Source: Jiella avicenniae
GTDB lineage: Bacteria; Pseudomonadota; Alphaproteobacteria; Rhizobiales; Rhizobiaceae
DNA length: 64,000 nt
Direction: 5' to 3'
Assembly (NCBI RefSeq): GCF_021390325.1
Contig: NZ_JAJUWU010000011.1
Coordinates: 62,001 to 126,000 of the forward strand
Shown here: positions 52,095-63,345 of the stretch, in pieces
Layout: the number at the start of each line of letters is the position of its first letter
How positions within the stretch are numbered: position 1 is the first letter of the stretch
Position numbers and translations under genes: made by a program
Notes under the pieces: model-generated
Seen by the model: only the letters and a program-made list of their open reading frames with translations
Database searches by the model: none
What the model was told of the DNA's origin: nothing

Positions 52095-53870
52095 TCAGAC
52101 TCCCTGTTCCTGCAGCCACAGTTCGAGAAGCGCGACCTGCCAGAGTTCCGAGCCCCGGAGCGGCGTGATGTGCTCCGAGGGGTTGGCGAAGAGTTCGTCG
52201 AGATAGGATTGCCGGAACAGGCCTCGGCTCTTCGCCGCGTCGTTGCTCAGCGTATCCCTGACCATGTCGAGATACGGGCCGGAGATGTATTTGAGCTGCG
52301 GCACCGGGAAGTAGCCCTTCTTGCGGTCGATCACCTCGGACGGAACGACCTGACGGGCGACTTCCTTGAGGACGCCCTTGCCGTCCTGCTTCAGCTTTTC
52401 CTCCGCCGGCACCCGGGCGGCGAGTTCGACCAGTTCATGGTCGAGGAACGGAACGCGCGCCTCGAGGCCCCAGGCCATGGTCATGTTGTCGACGCGCTTG
52501 ACCGGATCGTCGACCAGCATGACGTGGGCGTCGACGCGCAGCGCCTTGTCGACCGGGTTCGTCGCGCCTTCCATGGCGAAGTGCCGGGCGACGAAATCGC
52601 GGGAGACGTCCTCCTCGGTCATCCATTCGGGCGCGATCTGGCCCTTCAGCGTCTCGTGGCTGCGGTCGAAGAAGGCGCCGGCATAGGCCGACAGCGGATC
52701 GTTGGCGCCGACCATCTTCGGATACCAGTGATAGCCGCCGAAGATCTCGTCGGCGCCCTGGCCGGACTGCACCACCTTGATATGCTTGGAGACCTCGCGC
52801 GAGAGCAGGTAGAAGCCGACATTGTCGTAGGAGACCATCGGCTCGGACATCGCCTTGATGGTGCCCGGCAGATGCTCCATCAGTTCGGAGCCCGGCACGA
52901 AGATCTTGTGATGCTCGGTGCCGTAGTGCTTGGCGATGATGTCGGAGAATTCGAACTCGTTGCCGACCTCGCCATTGGCATCCTCGAAGCCGATCGAGAA
53001 GGTGTTGAGATCCTTCTGACCTGCCTCGGCGAGAAGCCCGACGATCAGCGAGGAATCGACGCCGCCCGACAAAAGAACGCCGACCGGGACGTCGGCGACC
53101 ATGCGCCGGTCGACCGCGAGCTTCAGCGCGTCCATGACGAGATCGCGCCAGTCGGTCGGCGACAGCTTGTCGTCGCCGGGGCGGGGCGAGAAGTCCGGCG
53201 CCCAGTAGACCTCGTCGTCGAAGGAGCCGTCCGGCGCGATCATCCGGGTCGTCGCCGGCGGCAGCTTGCGCACCCCCTTCACGATGGTCAGCGGCGGCGG
53301 GACGACGGCGTGGAAGGTCATGTAGTGGTGCAGCGCCTCGCGGTCGATCGTCCGGTCGACGTCGCCGGTGGAAAGGATCGCCGGCAGCGAGGAGGCGAGA
53401 TAGAGGCGCTTGTCGGTCTGCGACAGATAGAGCGGCTTGATGCCGAAGCGGTCCCGCGCCAGCATCACCCGGCCGCTCTCGCGCTCGGCGATGGCGAAGG
53501 CGAACATGCCGTGGAAACGCTTGACGCAATCGCGGCCCCAGGCGTGATAGGCCTTGATGATGACTTCCGTGTCGCCGGTCGAGAAGAAGCGGTAGCCCTT
53601 GCCCTCAAGCTCCTGGCGCAGCTCCGGATAGTTGTAGATGCAGCCGTTGAAGGCGATGGTGAGGCCGAGTTCGGGATCGACCATCGGCTGCTGGGCCTTT
53701 TCACTGAGGTCGATGATCTTCAGCCGCCGGTGGCCGAGCCCGATCGGCCCGCGCACCACCTGCCCGGCCCCGTCGGGGCCGCGCCGGGCCAGACAATCGC
53801 CCATGCGTTGCAGCCGCTCGCCCGAGGCCTGATTTCCGTCGAAGCGAATCTCGCCGCAAATTCCGCACAT
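52095..53870 (-). CDS. asnO: N-acetylglutaminylglutamine amidotransferase (asparagine synthetase-like)
   Basis: A 591-residue glutamine-dependent amidotransferase. Cys2 is the glutaminase nucleophile (MCGICGEI), RRGPDG (29-34) and FNGCIYNYPELR follow, and the synthetase domain has the PP-loop SGGVDSS near residue 268. In the company of ngs it is AsnO, which amidates the terminal carboxyl of N-acetylglutaminylglutamine to give NAGGN, rather than a true asparagine synthetase. It leads the operon asnO-ngs-M42. An inverted repeat (53940-53958) upstream may control it. Confidence 0.92.
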   Translation of the reverse strand: MCGICGEIRFDGNQASGERLQRMGDCLARRGPDGAGQVVRGPIGLGHRRLKIIDLSEKAQQPMVDPELGLTIAFNGCIYNYPELRQELEGKGYRFFSTGDTEVIIKAYHAWGRDCVKRFHGMFAFAIAERESGRVMLARDRFGIKPLYLSQTDKRLYLASSLPAILSTGDVDRTIDREALHHYMTFHAVVPPPLTIVKGVRKLPPATTRMIAPDGSFDDEVYWAPDFSPRPGDDKLSPTDWRDLVMDALKLAVDRRMVADVPVGVLLSGGVDSSLIVGLLAEAGQKDLNTFSIGFEDANGEVGNEFEFSDIIAKHYGTEHHKIFVPGSELMEHLPGTIKAMSEPMVSYDNVGFYLLSREVSKHIKVVQSGQGADEIFGGYHWYPKMVGANDPLSAYAGAFFDRSHETLKGQIAPEWMTEEDVSRDFVARHFAMEGATNPVDKALRVDAHVMLVDDPVKRVDNMTMAWGLEARVPFLDHELVELAARVPAEEKLKQDGKGVLKEVARQVVPSEVIDRKKGYFPVPQLKYISGPYLDMVRDTLSNDAAKSRGLFRQSYLDELFANPSEHITPLRGSELWQVALLELWLQEQGV

Positions 53871-54238
53871 GTCGCCTCAGTCTCCGTCGATCTCGCTTGC
53901 TCGAAATTGTGTCGGTCGAACGGGATATAGAGGCTGATGCGAAACGAGAACCGTTTCGAGGCGATGTTTTTGCGTTGCGGTAGGGCTGCGAAGCTGCGGG
54001 TTGCTCGAAATGCGGGCCGAGTTGCCTTGGGAGAGATGGAAAGCCCCGGCCCGTCCCGCTCCATCGGCGAATGGGGGGCGCCGCGGGAAAGGCCCGACGC
54101 TCCTCGCTCGGGGTCGTCGCCCGGCCGGGATCGGTCCGCCCGCGAGGCCCGTCCACGGTTCGCGGGGCGATTTCGCTTGGCGCCCGGCAAGCCGGCTGCT
54201 AGTCTCGCACGGCTCGTGCGCCGCGTTCGGCGCCGGGC
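53871..54238. promoter_or_regulatory. Intergenic region upstream of asnO with inverted repeat
   Basis: Between asnO and the cobalamin riboswitch are 368 bases without a gene. A perfect 7-base inverted repeat, CGAAACG (53940-53946) and CGTTTCG (53952-53958) with spacer AGAAC, lies about 70 bases before asnO. A TATATC hexamer just downstream on the minus strand (near 53925-53930) could be its -10 box, which would place the repeat over the -35 region. It is a candidate operator for the osmolyte operon. The open frame that crosses this region rightward has no family resemblance. Confidence 0.4.
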
Positions 54239-54467
54239 GAAGGACGGTTCCCCCACCGCAAAGCGGCAGGGGCGAAGAGGGAATGCGACGGGTCGACCCA
54301 AGTCGGGGGCCTTCATCGCAGCCGACCCCGCGACTGTAGAGCGGCGAGAGATTCGTCACGGACCCGAAGCGCATTCCGCGCCTCGGCGCCTGAAAGCCAC
54401 TGGAGACCCCTCCGGGAAGGCGAGACGGATTTCGACGACCCGCGAGCCAGGAGACCTGCCGGCCTTC
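54239..54467 (+). ncRNA. Cobalamin (B12) riboswitch
   Basis: The B12 box AGCCAGGAGACCTGCC is at 54445-54460. Upstream are the other conserved pieces: GGTTCCC near 54246, the CCCCGCGACTGTAGAGCGGCGAG core near 54325-54350, GCCACTGG near 54396 and GGGAAGG near 54414. GAAGG (54239-54243) can pair with CCTTC (54463-54467) as the closing stem P1. A perfect hairpin (GCCGCTC/GAGCGGC, 54476-54494) follows, just before the GGAGG ribosome site (54501-54505) of cbtB, and could be the expression platform. High adenosylcobalamin would reduce expression of the following cob genes. Confidence 0.93.
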
Positions 54468-54511
54468 CGATAAACGCCGCTCGTGGTGAGCGGCCGTCAC
54501 GGAGGTTGATC

Positions 54512-54688
54512 ATGACGACTGACACGCATCGGATTGCGGCCGCCACATCCGGCACGCGCATCGCCACCGGGCTTTTCGCCCTCGTTCTCGGCGCCTTCTT
54601 CGTCTGGGGTGCGGGCTTCGCCCATTCGGCCGCCCTGCACGACACGGCCCACGACGTTCGCCACGCCTTCGGCTTTCCCTGCCACTGA
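54512..54688 (+). CDS. cbtB: CbtB, small subunit of predicted cobalt transporter
   Basis: A 58-residue protein with one membrane helix (about residues 18-37) and a His-rich end, HDVRHAFGFPCH. The conserved HxxRHxxGFPCH-type terminus identifies CbtB, which acts with CbtA in cobalt uptake in proteobacteria. It is the first gene behind the B12 riboswitch. GGAGG lies six bases before the ATG, fixing the start; a TTG six bases upstream is less likely. Confidence 0.92.
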   Translation: MTTDTHRIAAATSGTRIATGLFALVLGAFFVWGAGFAHSAALHDTAHDVRHAFGFPCH

Positions 54689-54778
54689 CCGCGGCTCTGC
54701 CGGCGCACCGCCGGGCCTTTCGTCCATCCAGTCAGTCACGGGCCGGCGCATCGCAGCCGGCAACGGGAAAGCTCCATC

Positions 54779-55543
54779 ATGTTGGTCAGATATCTCCTGG
54801 CAGCGCTTGCGGCCGGGCTCTTCGTCGGCATTCTCATGACGCCGGTCCACTATCTCAAGCTCGTTCCGCTGATCGAGCATGCCGAGATCTACGAACGGGG
54901 CGGCCACGGAAGCGCGCCGACGCACGAGCACCGGGCCTCGCTCGTCTCGTCCGCCGATGCACATGGCCTGTCCGGCCATGAGGCGGGCCGGGTGGTCCTC
55001 GTCCACGGCCCTGCGGCGGCCGAGGGTGAGGAGGGCGGCGCCAGCCCGTTCGAAAGCCGCGCCCTCGGCACTTTGACGGCGAACCTCGTCACCGGGGCGG
55101 GCTTTGCCCTGATCCTCGGCGCCGTGGCGCTTCTCGCCGGTCATCGGATCACCCTGCGGACCGGCGCGCTGTGGGGCCTTGCGGGCTTTGCCGCGATCTC
55201 GCTGGCGCCGGCGCTCGGCCTGCCGCCTGAACTTCCGGCGATGCCCGTCGCCGATCTTGCGATGCGCCAGACCTGGTGGATCACGACCGTCGCCCTCACC
55301 GCCGCCGGGCTCTATTGCCTCGTCCTCAAGCGCCAGCCGGTCGTCAGGGCCGGCGGCGCTCTCCTCCTGGTGGTGCCGCATCTCTTCGCGGCGCCTCATC
55401 CGGCGGATCTTTCCAGCCCGATCCCGCCGACGCTGGCGGCCGAATTCGCCGTCGCGTCGCTGGCGACCGGCGCGCTGTTCTGGGTGCTTCTGGGCTTGTC
55501 CCTCGGCGCGGCGATGGACAGATTCGTCGGCACCGAGGCCTGA
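54779..55543 (+). CDS. cbtA: CbtA, predicted cobalt transporter
   Basis: A 254-residue membrane protein with five or so hydrophobic segments. The start (LLAALAAGLFVGILMTPVHYLKLVPLI) and the His-rich loop after it (GGHGSAPTHEHR, about residues 40-52) fit CbtA, which with CbtB forms a B12-regulated cobalt importer. It lies 90 bases after cbtB and three bases before cobU. The AAPHPADLSSPIPPTLAAEFA stretch near residue 205 is characteristic of the family. Mechanism is not established. Confidence 0.9.
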   Translation: MLVRYLLAALAAGLFVGILMTPVHYLKLVPLIEHAEIYERGGHGSAPTHEHRASLVSSADAHGLSGHEAGRVVLVHGPAAAEGEEGGASPFESRALGTLTANLVTGAGFALILGAVALLAGHRITLRTGALWGLAGFAAISLAPALGLPPELPAMPVADLAMRQTWWITTVALTAAGLYCLVLKRQPVVRAGGALLLVVPHLFAAPHPADLSSPIPPTLAAEFAVASLATGALFWVLLGLSLGAAMDRFVGTEA

Positions 55544-55546
55544 GCG

Positions 55547-56071
55547 ATGGGCGGACCGGCTCGGCTCACCCTGGTCCTCGGCGGTGCGCGCTCCGGCAAG
55601 ACGGCCTTTGCCGAAGGCCTCGTCGCCGGCAGCGGCCTCGCGCCGGTCTACGTCGCCACCGGCGAGGCCCATGACGACGAGATGGCGGCTCGCATCGCCC
55701 GCCACCGGAGCGATCGCGGGCCGGCCTGGCGGACCGTCGAGGCGCCGCTCGATCTCGCCGGGACGCTGCGGTGCGAGGCGGAAGCCGGCCGTTTCCTCCT
55801 CGTCGATTGCCTCACCCTCTGGGTGACCAATCTGATGATGGCCGGGCGGGACGTCGAAGCGGAATGCGGCGCGCTCGGCGCGGCGCTGGAAGCCGGGCTC
55901 GCCGGCCCCGTCCTCCTCGTATCGAACGAGGTCGGGCTCGGCATCGTGCCGGACAACGCCATGGCGCGCGCGTTCCGCGACCATGCCGGCCGGCTGCACC
56001 AGACGATCGCGGCGCTGGCGGGGACGGTCTATTTCGTCGCCGCCGGCCTGCCGCTCAAGATGAAGGGCTGA
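55547..56071 (+). CDS. cobU: Bifunctional adenosylcobinamide kinase/adenosylcobinamide-phosphate guanylyltransferase
   Basis: A 174-residue CobU (CobP in alphaproteobacterial nomenclature). The P-loop is GGARSGKT (residues 12-19), the D-x-x-x-x-W segment [14 protein letters not shown] (about 83-96) and the [11 protein letters not shown] segment (about 124-134) are conserved. It phosphorylates adenosylcobinamide and transfers GMP to it, forming the GDP-activated intermediate of nucleotide-loop assembly. It lies in the B12-controlled cluster three bases after cbtA. Confidence 0.94.
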   Translation: MGGPARLTLVLGGARSGKTAFAEGLVAGSGLAPVYVATGEAHDDEMAARIARHRSDRGPAWRTVEAPLDLAGTLRCEAEAGRFLLVDCLTLWVTNLMMAGRDVEAECGALGAALEAGLAGPVLLVSNEVGLGIVPDNAMARAFRDHAGRLHQTIAALAGTVYFVAAGLPLKMKG

Positions 56072-56158
56072 GCGCAGCGCTCCCGGCCCTTCCGAATGAC
56101 CGGGGAGCCGGCGTTTCGCCGGCCGTCCCCGGCACCACCCGATTCAAGGAGGCACGAC

Positions 56159-57253
56159 ATGCCTGCGCAGAAAATTCCCGTCACCGTCATCACCGGCTTT
56201 CTCGGAGCCGGCAAGACGACGCTGATCCGCAACCTCCTGCAGAACCCCGGCGGGCGGAAGATCGCGCTGATCATCAACGAATTCGGCGATCTCGGCGTCG
56301 ATGGCGACATCCTGAAGGGCTGTGGCATCGAGACCTGCTCGGAGGACGACGTCGTCGAGTTGAACAACGGCTGCATCTGCTGCACCGTCGCCGACGACTT
56401 CATCCCCGCGATGACCAGGCTGCTCGAACGCGAGACTTTGCCCGATCACATCGTCATCGAGACCTCCGGCCTGGCGCTGCCGCAGCCGCTAGTCGCCGCC
56501 TTCAACTGGCCGGAGGTGAAGACCAAGGTGACGGTCGACGGCGTCGTCACCGTCATCGACGCGCCGGCCGTCGCGGCCGGGCGCTTCGCCGACGACGAGG
56601 ACAAGGTCGTCGCCCAGCGGGCGGCCGACGAGAGCCTCGACCACGACAACCCGCTCGAAGAACTCTTCGAGGACCAGATCCGCGCGGCGGACCTCGTCGT
56701 TCTCAACAAGGCCGACCTGATCGATCGCGACACGCTGGAGCGGGTGCGCAAGGAGACCGCCGCGGCGACTGCCCGCACGGTGAAGACCATCGCCGCCGAG
56801 AACGGCAAGCTGCCGGCCGACGTCCTCCTCGGCATCGCCGCCGGCACGGAGGATCTCATCGCCGACCGCAAGTCCCACCACGAGATCGAGCACGAGGGCG
56901 GTGAGGAGCACGATCACGACGAGTTCGAGAGCTTCGTCGCCGAGACCGGGCCGCTCGGGGACCAGGCCGCTTTCGTCGCGGGTCTGAAGGCGCTGATCGG
57001 CGAGCACGACATCCTGAGGCTGAAGGGCTTTGCCGACGTTCCCGGCAAACCGATGCGCCTCGTCGTCCAGGCCGTCGGCGAGCGCATCGAGACCTATTTC
57101 GACCGGCCCTGGCGCAAGGACGAGACGCGGGCGACGCGGCTCGTCGTCATCGGCCTCCATGACGGGCTGAACGAGGACGTTCGCGCGACGATCGCCCGGC
57201 GGATCGAAGCGCTCGCGGCCGGCGAAAACGCTTCGGCGACCGCGGCCGAATAG
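56159..57253 (+). CDS. cobW: CobW, GTPase metallochaperone for cobalamin synthesis
   Basis: A 364-residue COG0523 GTPase. The P-loop is GFLGAGKT (13-20), the metal-binding CxCC motif is C72-I-C-C75, and the GTP base motif NKAD lies near residue 185. A His/Glu-rich linker (about 238-256, SHHEIEHEGGEEHDHDE) is typical of metal chaperones in this family. CobW is proposed to deliver Co2+ to the cobaltochelatase CobNST, whose large subunit gene follows 11 bases later. The first ATG of the open frame (56096) is rejected because the P-loop spacing favours 56159, which has AAGGAGG upstream. Confidence 0.93.
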   Translation: MPAQKIPVTVITGFLGAGKTTLIRNLLQNPGGRKIALIINEFGDLGVDGDILKGCGIETCSEDDVVELNNGCICCTVADDFIPAMTRLLERETLPDHIVIETSGLALPQPLVAAFNWPEVKTKVTVDGVVTVIDAPAVAAGRFADDEDKVVAQRAADESLDHDNPLEELFEDQIRAADLVVLNKADLIDRDTLERVRKETAAATARTVKTIAAENGKLPADVLLGIAAGTEDLIADRKSHHEIEHEGGEEHDHDEFESFVAETGPLGDQAAFVAGLKALIGEHDILRLKGFADVPGKPMRLVVQAVGERIETYFDRPWRKDETRATRLVVIGLHDGLNEDVRATIARRIEALAAGENASATAAE

Positions 57254-57264
57254 GGGCCGGCGGC

Positions 57265-60200
57265 TTGCATCTCCTCCTCGCCCAGAAGGGCGCGATCGAC
57301 GACGGCGGCGAGGCGGTGGATCTCGGCCAGTCGCCCGGCGAGATCGTCTTCCTTTCCGCCGCCGACACGGAGATCGCCGCGCTCGCCGCGGCGGCGCGGC
57401 GGCAGAGCCTCGGCGCGCGCGATCTGCGCCTCGCCAACCTCTTGCGCCTCAAGCATCCGATGTCGGTCGACACCTATGTCGAACGAACCCTGAAACGGGC
57501 CCGGCTGGTGGTCGTGCGTCTGCTCGGCGGACGGGCCTACTGGCCCTACGGCCTCGACGCGCTGCTCGCCAACGCGCAAGCGACCGGCGGCCGGCTCGCG
57601 GTCATCCCAGGCGACGACAAGCCCGACCCGGCGCTCGACGCCTACACGACGATCCCGCTCGAACAGCGCGACCGGCTGTGGCGGTATCTCGTGGAGGGCG
57701 GTCCGGCGAATGCCGACTGGTTCTTGCAGGGCTGCCGGGCCGTGCTGGGCGAGGGGGATTGGCCGGGCGAGGCGACGCCGCTTCTGAAGGCGGGGGTGGT
57801 CGGGTTTGCCGGAGGCGGCGGCGCGGGTGCGGAGGGCGCGACATCCGCAGGATCGTCGTTCCGCAGGTTGGACGATGAGACGGCCGAAAAACCCCTCGCC
57901 GCCATCGTCTGCTACCGCTCCCTCGTCCAGAGCGGCCAGACGGGGCCCATAGAGGTCTTGGCGACCGCCATGGCTGAGCGCGGCCTCGACGTTCTCCCCG
58001 TCTACGTCTCCAGCCTGAAGGACCCGGTCTCGATCGAAACCGTCCGCGCGCTCTTCGCCCGGCGTCAGCCGGACGTCGTCGTCAACCTCACCGGTTTCGC
58101 CGTCTCTTCGCCCTCCGCCGGCGCCGGAGCCGAGCGCGCGCCGACCGTCCTGGAAGAGAACGGCGCCGTCGTCCTGCAGGCAGTCCTCGCATCCGGCTCC
58201 GAGGCGGGCTGGCGGGATTCGAGCCAGGGTCTTTCCGCCCGCGATCTCGCCATGAGCGTGGCGCTGCCCGAGCTCGACGGGCGGGTGCTGTCGCGTGCGA
58301 TCGCCTTCAAGTCGGCCGGCGAGTGGGACGCTTTGACCGAGACCGACATCGTCGCGCACCGGCCCGTCAAGGACCGGGTCGGTTTCGTCGCCGACCTCGC
58401 CGCGCGTTGGGCGCGGCTGCGACGGAAGCCGAATCCGCAGAAGCGCGTCGCGATCCTTCTCGCCAATTATCCCAACCGCGACGGGCGCCTCGGCAACGGC
58501 GTCGGCCTCGATACGCCGGCCGGGACGGTCGAGGTTCTGCGGGCGATGCGGGCGGCGGACTATCCGGTCGCCGACGTCCCGACCGACGGCAACGCGCTGA
58601 TCGCGCATCTGATGGAAGGGCCGACCAATGCCGGGCGGGAGGCTCGCGAAATCCGCGAGACGATGCCGCTCGATGCCTATCGGTCGTTTTTCGATCGGCT
58701 TCCGGAAGCCGTCCGAACCGCCGTGCTGGCGCGATGGGGTGCGCCGGATGCCGATCCTTTCGTCGTCGAAGCAAATGGTAAGCCGGCTTTCGCGCTGCCG
58801 CTCGCGCGTTTCGGCAAGACGCTGGTCGGCATCCAGCCGGCGCGGGGCTACAACATCGATCCGAAGGAGACCTATCACTCTCCCGACCTCGTGCCGCCCC
58901 ACAACTATCTCGCGCTCTACGCATTCCTGCGCGACGTCGCGGAGGTCGACGCCGTGGTCCACATGGGCAAGCACGGCAATCTCGAATGGCTGCCGGGCAA
59001 GGCGCTGGCGCTGTCGGAGGCCTGCTTTCCCGAGGCGGTGTTCGGCCCGCTGCCGCATCTCTATCCCTTCATCGTCAACGATCCGGGCGAGGGGACGCAG
59101 GCGAAACGCCGGACTTCCGCGGTGATCGTCGACCACCTGACGCCGCCGCTGACGCGGGCCGAGAGCTACGGCCCGCTGAAGGACCTCGAAGCCCTCGTCG
59201 ACGAATATTACGAGGCTGCCGGCGGCGACCCGCGCCGGGTGAGCCTCCTGAAGACCGAGATCCTCGACCTCGTCCGCCACATCGGGCTCGACCACGACGC
59301 CGGCATCGGCGCGGACGAGGCCGACGACAGCGCGCTGACCAAGCTCGACGCCTATCTCTGCGAGCTGAAGGAGATGCAGATCCGCGACGGACTGCACGTC
59401 TTCGGCGTCGCGCCCGCGGGACGGTTGTTGACGGATTTTGTGGTGGCGCTGGCGCGTTTGCCGCGCGGCGGCGAACCGGGCGACGCCTCGCTGATCCGGG
59501 CGCTGGCGGCGGATCTGGGGCTGGGCGGGTCCGTTTCCTTCGACGGCGGTGCCGGGCACCCCCCTCCGGCTTGCCAGCCATCTCCCCCTCAAGGGGGGAG
59601 ATCGGGCGGCGGGGATGGCGACGCTTTTTCTGAACCGGCAAAGCTCGTCGAAACCGTCAGACGACAGGGCGCGGGCCTCGAACGAGCGCCGATCTCCCCC
59701 CTTGTGGGGGAGATGCCCGGCAGGGCAGAGGGGGGTGACGCCGCCGACACGAGCCGTCCACACTTCGATCCTCTCGACTGCGACATGGCTGCGCCCTGGA
59801 CCGGCCCTCGTCCACAGGTTCTGCAGGCGCTCTCCACAGATCCGTGGCGCACCGTCGGCGACACCGTCGAGCGGCTGGAACTCCTGGCGGCCAGCCTGAT
59901 GGCGGGAAACCGTCCACCGGATGTCCACTGGTCGTCCACGCGCGCCGTCGTCGATGCGGTCGAAGCGACGCTGAAGCCCGCGGTCGTTTCTTCCGGACCT
60001 TCGGAGATCGCCGGCCTCCTCGCCGGTCTCGCCGGCCGGTTCGTCGCGCCCGGGCCCTCCGGCGCGCCGACGCGGGGGCGGCCGGACGTCTTGCCGACGG
60101 GCCGGAACTTCTATTCCGTCGACACCAGAGCCGTGCCGACCGAGACCGCCTATGCGCTGGGCAGGAAATCGGCGGAACTGCTCGTCACCCGCCACCTCCA

Positions 60201-61293
60201 GGACCAAGGCGAATGGCCGACCGCGCTCGGCCTTACCGCCTGGGGCACCTCCAACATGCGCACCGGCGGCGACGACATCGCGCAGGCTCTGGCGCTGATC
60301 GGCGTAAAGCCCGTCTGGGACCGGGCGTCGCGGCGGGTGACGGGCTACGAGATCGTCACCCTCGCCGAACTCGACCGGCCCCGCGTCGACGTCACCCTGC
60401 GCATCTCCGGCTTCTTCCGCGACGCCTTTCCGGACCAGATCGCGCTCTACGACAAGGCGATCCGGGCCGTCGGGGCGCTGGAGGAGGACGAGAGCGACAA
60501 TCCGATCGCCGCGCGCATGCGGGCCGAGAAGGAGGCGCTCGTCTCTTCGGGCGTCGGCGAGGACGAAGCGGGCCGACGCGCCGGCTTCCGCATCTTCGGC
60601 TCCAAGCCCGGCGCCTACGGCGCCGGGCTGCAGGCGCTGATCGACGAGAAGGGCTGGGACGACAAGGCCGATCTTGCCGAGAGCTATCTCGTCTGGGGCT
60701 CCTATGCCTACGGTGCCGATGCCGAGGGCGAGGCCGAGCGGCAGACCTTCGAGCAGCGGCTTTCGGGCATCGAGGCGGTCGTCCAGAACCAGGACAACCG
60801 CGAGCACGACCTGCTCGATTCCGACGACTACTACCAGTTCGAGGGCGGCATGACGGCGGCCGTCGAGCATCTCTCCGGCGCCCGGCCGGTGGTCTATCAC
60901 AACGACCATTCGCGGCCCGAGCGCCCGGTGGTGCGGACGCTGGAGGAGGAGATCGGCCGGGTGGTGCGCGCCCGGGTGGTCAATCCGAAATGGATCGCCG
61001 GCGTCATGCGCCACGGCTACAAGGGCGCCTTCGAGATCGCTGCCACGCTGGACTACATGTTCGCCTTCGCCGCGACGACGGGTGCGGTGCGCGACCATCA
61101 TTTCGAGGCCGCCTGGAATGCCTTCCTGATGGACGAGGCGGTGCGCGACTTCCTCGCCGAGAACAACCCCGCGGCGCTTGCCGAGATCCGCGATCGCTTC
61201 GCCGAGGCGATCGACCGCGGCCTCTGGTCGCCGCGGTCGAATTCCGCCCGCGCCGCGCTCTTGCCGGCCGCGCCAGCGGGCGAGGGATCTTGA
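57265..61293 (+). CDS. cobN: Aerobic cobaltochelatase subunit CobN (with in-frame repeat insertion)
   Basis: A 1342-residue CobN, the large subunit that with CobS and CobT inserts cobalt into hydrogenobyrinic acid a,c-diamide using ATP. Conserved stretches include NPQKRVAILLANYPNRDGRLGNGVG, HMGKHGNLEWLPGKA, GDTVERLELLA and LRISGFFRDAFPDQI. Pseudomonas denitrificans CobN has about 1275 residues; the surplus of about 70 is explained by an insert at about residues 755-833 between AADLGLG and DPLDCD, which the repeat at 59557-59737 encodes. The start is TTG 57265, with AGGGG eight bases before it. cobS and cobT are not in the window. Confidence 0.95.
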   Translation: MHLLLAQKGAIDDGGEAVDLGQSPGEIVFLSAADTEIAALAAAARRQSLGARDLRLANLLRLKHPMSVDTYVERTLKRARLVVVRLLGGRAYWPYGLDALLANAQATGGRLAVIPGDDKPDPALDAYTTIPLEQRDRLWRYLVEGGPANADWFLQGCRAVLGEGDWPGEATPLLKAGVVGFAGGGGAGAEGATSAGSSFRRLDDETAEKPLAAIVCYRSLVQSGQTGPIEVLATAMAERGLDVLPVYVSSLKDPVSIETVRALFARRQPDVVVNLTGFAVSSPSAGAGAERAPTVLEENGAVVLQAVLASGSEAGWRDSSQGLSARDLAMSVALPELDGRVLSRAIAFKSAGEWDALTETDIVAHRPVKDRVGFVADLAARWARLRRKPNPQKRVAILLANYPNRDGRLGNGVGLDTPAGTVEVLRAMRAADYPVADVPTDGNALIAHLMEGPTNAGREAREIRETMPLDAYRSFFDRLPEAVRTAVLARWGAPDADPFVVEANGKPAFALPLARFGKTLVGIQPARGYNIDPKETYHSPDLVPPHNYLALYAFLRDVAEVDAVVHMGKHGNLEWLPGKALALSEACFPEAVFGPLPHLYPFIVNDPGEGTQAKRRTSAVIVDHLTPPLTRAESYGPLKDLEALVDEYYEAAGGDPRRVSLLKTEILDLVRHIGLDHDAGIGADEADDSALTKLDAYLCELKEMQIRDGLHVFGVAPAGRLLTDFVVALARLPRGGEPGDASLIRALAADLGLGGSVSFDGGAGHPPPACQPSPPQGGRSGGGDGDAFSEPAKLVETVRRQGAGLERAPISPLVGEMPGRAEGGDAADTSRPHFDPLDCDMAAPWTGPRPQVLQALSTDPWRTVGDTVERLELLAASLMAGNRPPDVHWSSTRAVVDAVEATLKPAVVSSGPSEIAGLLAGLAGRFVAPGPSGAPTRGRPDVLPTGRNFYSVDTRAVPTETAYALGRKSAELLVTRHLQDQGEWPTALGLTAWGTSNMRTGGDDIAQALALIGVKPVWDRASRRVTGYEIVTLAELDRPRVDVTLRISGFFRDAFPDQIALYDKAIRAVGALEEDESDNPIAARMRAEKEALVSSGVGEDEAGRRAGFRIFGSKPGAYGAGLQALIDEKGWDDKADLAESYLVWGSYAYGADAEGEAERQTFEQRLSGIEAVVQNQDNREHDLLDSDDYYQFEGGMTAAVEHLSGARPVVYHNDHSRPERPVVRTLEEEIGRVVRARVVNPKWIAGVMRHGYKGAFEIAATLDYMFAFAATTGAVRDHHFEAAWNAFLMDEAVRDFLAENNPAALAEIRDRFAEAIDRGLWSPRSNSARAALLPAAPAGEGS
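59557..59737. repeat. Paired palindromic repeat arms inside cobN
   Basis: Two inverted units of about 46 bases lie within the cobN coding region: 59557-59603 (ending GGGGGGAGATC) and 59691-59737 (starting GATCTCCCCCCTTG), separated by 87 bases. They are the same unit as in the intergenic element at 6485-6608 but with the arms in the opposite order. The reading frame is kept, giving Pro/Gly-rich residues such as ISPLVGEMPGRAEGG, a translation I recognise as common for this Rhizobiales repeat. Confidence 0.85.
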
Positions 61294-61297
61294 AGCG

Positions 61298-63209
<1,912 letters not shown>

Positions 63210-63345
63210 GCGGATGCGGACGAGGGCGAGAATGCCGACGATCCCGGCGAAGGGCGGTCGGGCGCCGCTCTGGCGAGCCCGGCGGCGAGACGCGCCTTCG
63301 ACGTTCCAAAAGACCGGGCGACCTGTCCGATCTTCGTTTGTCTTC

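Noticed and set aside
53937-54473. A 178-codon plus-strand frame just before cbtB.
   Set aside because: It overlaps the whole cobalamin riboswitch and its translation is basic and low in hydrophobic residues; the conserved RNA blocks explain the sequence better.
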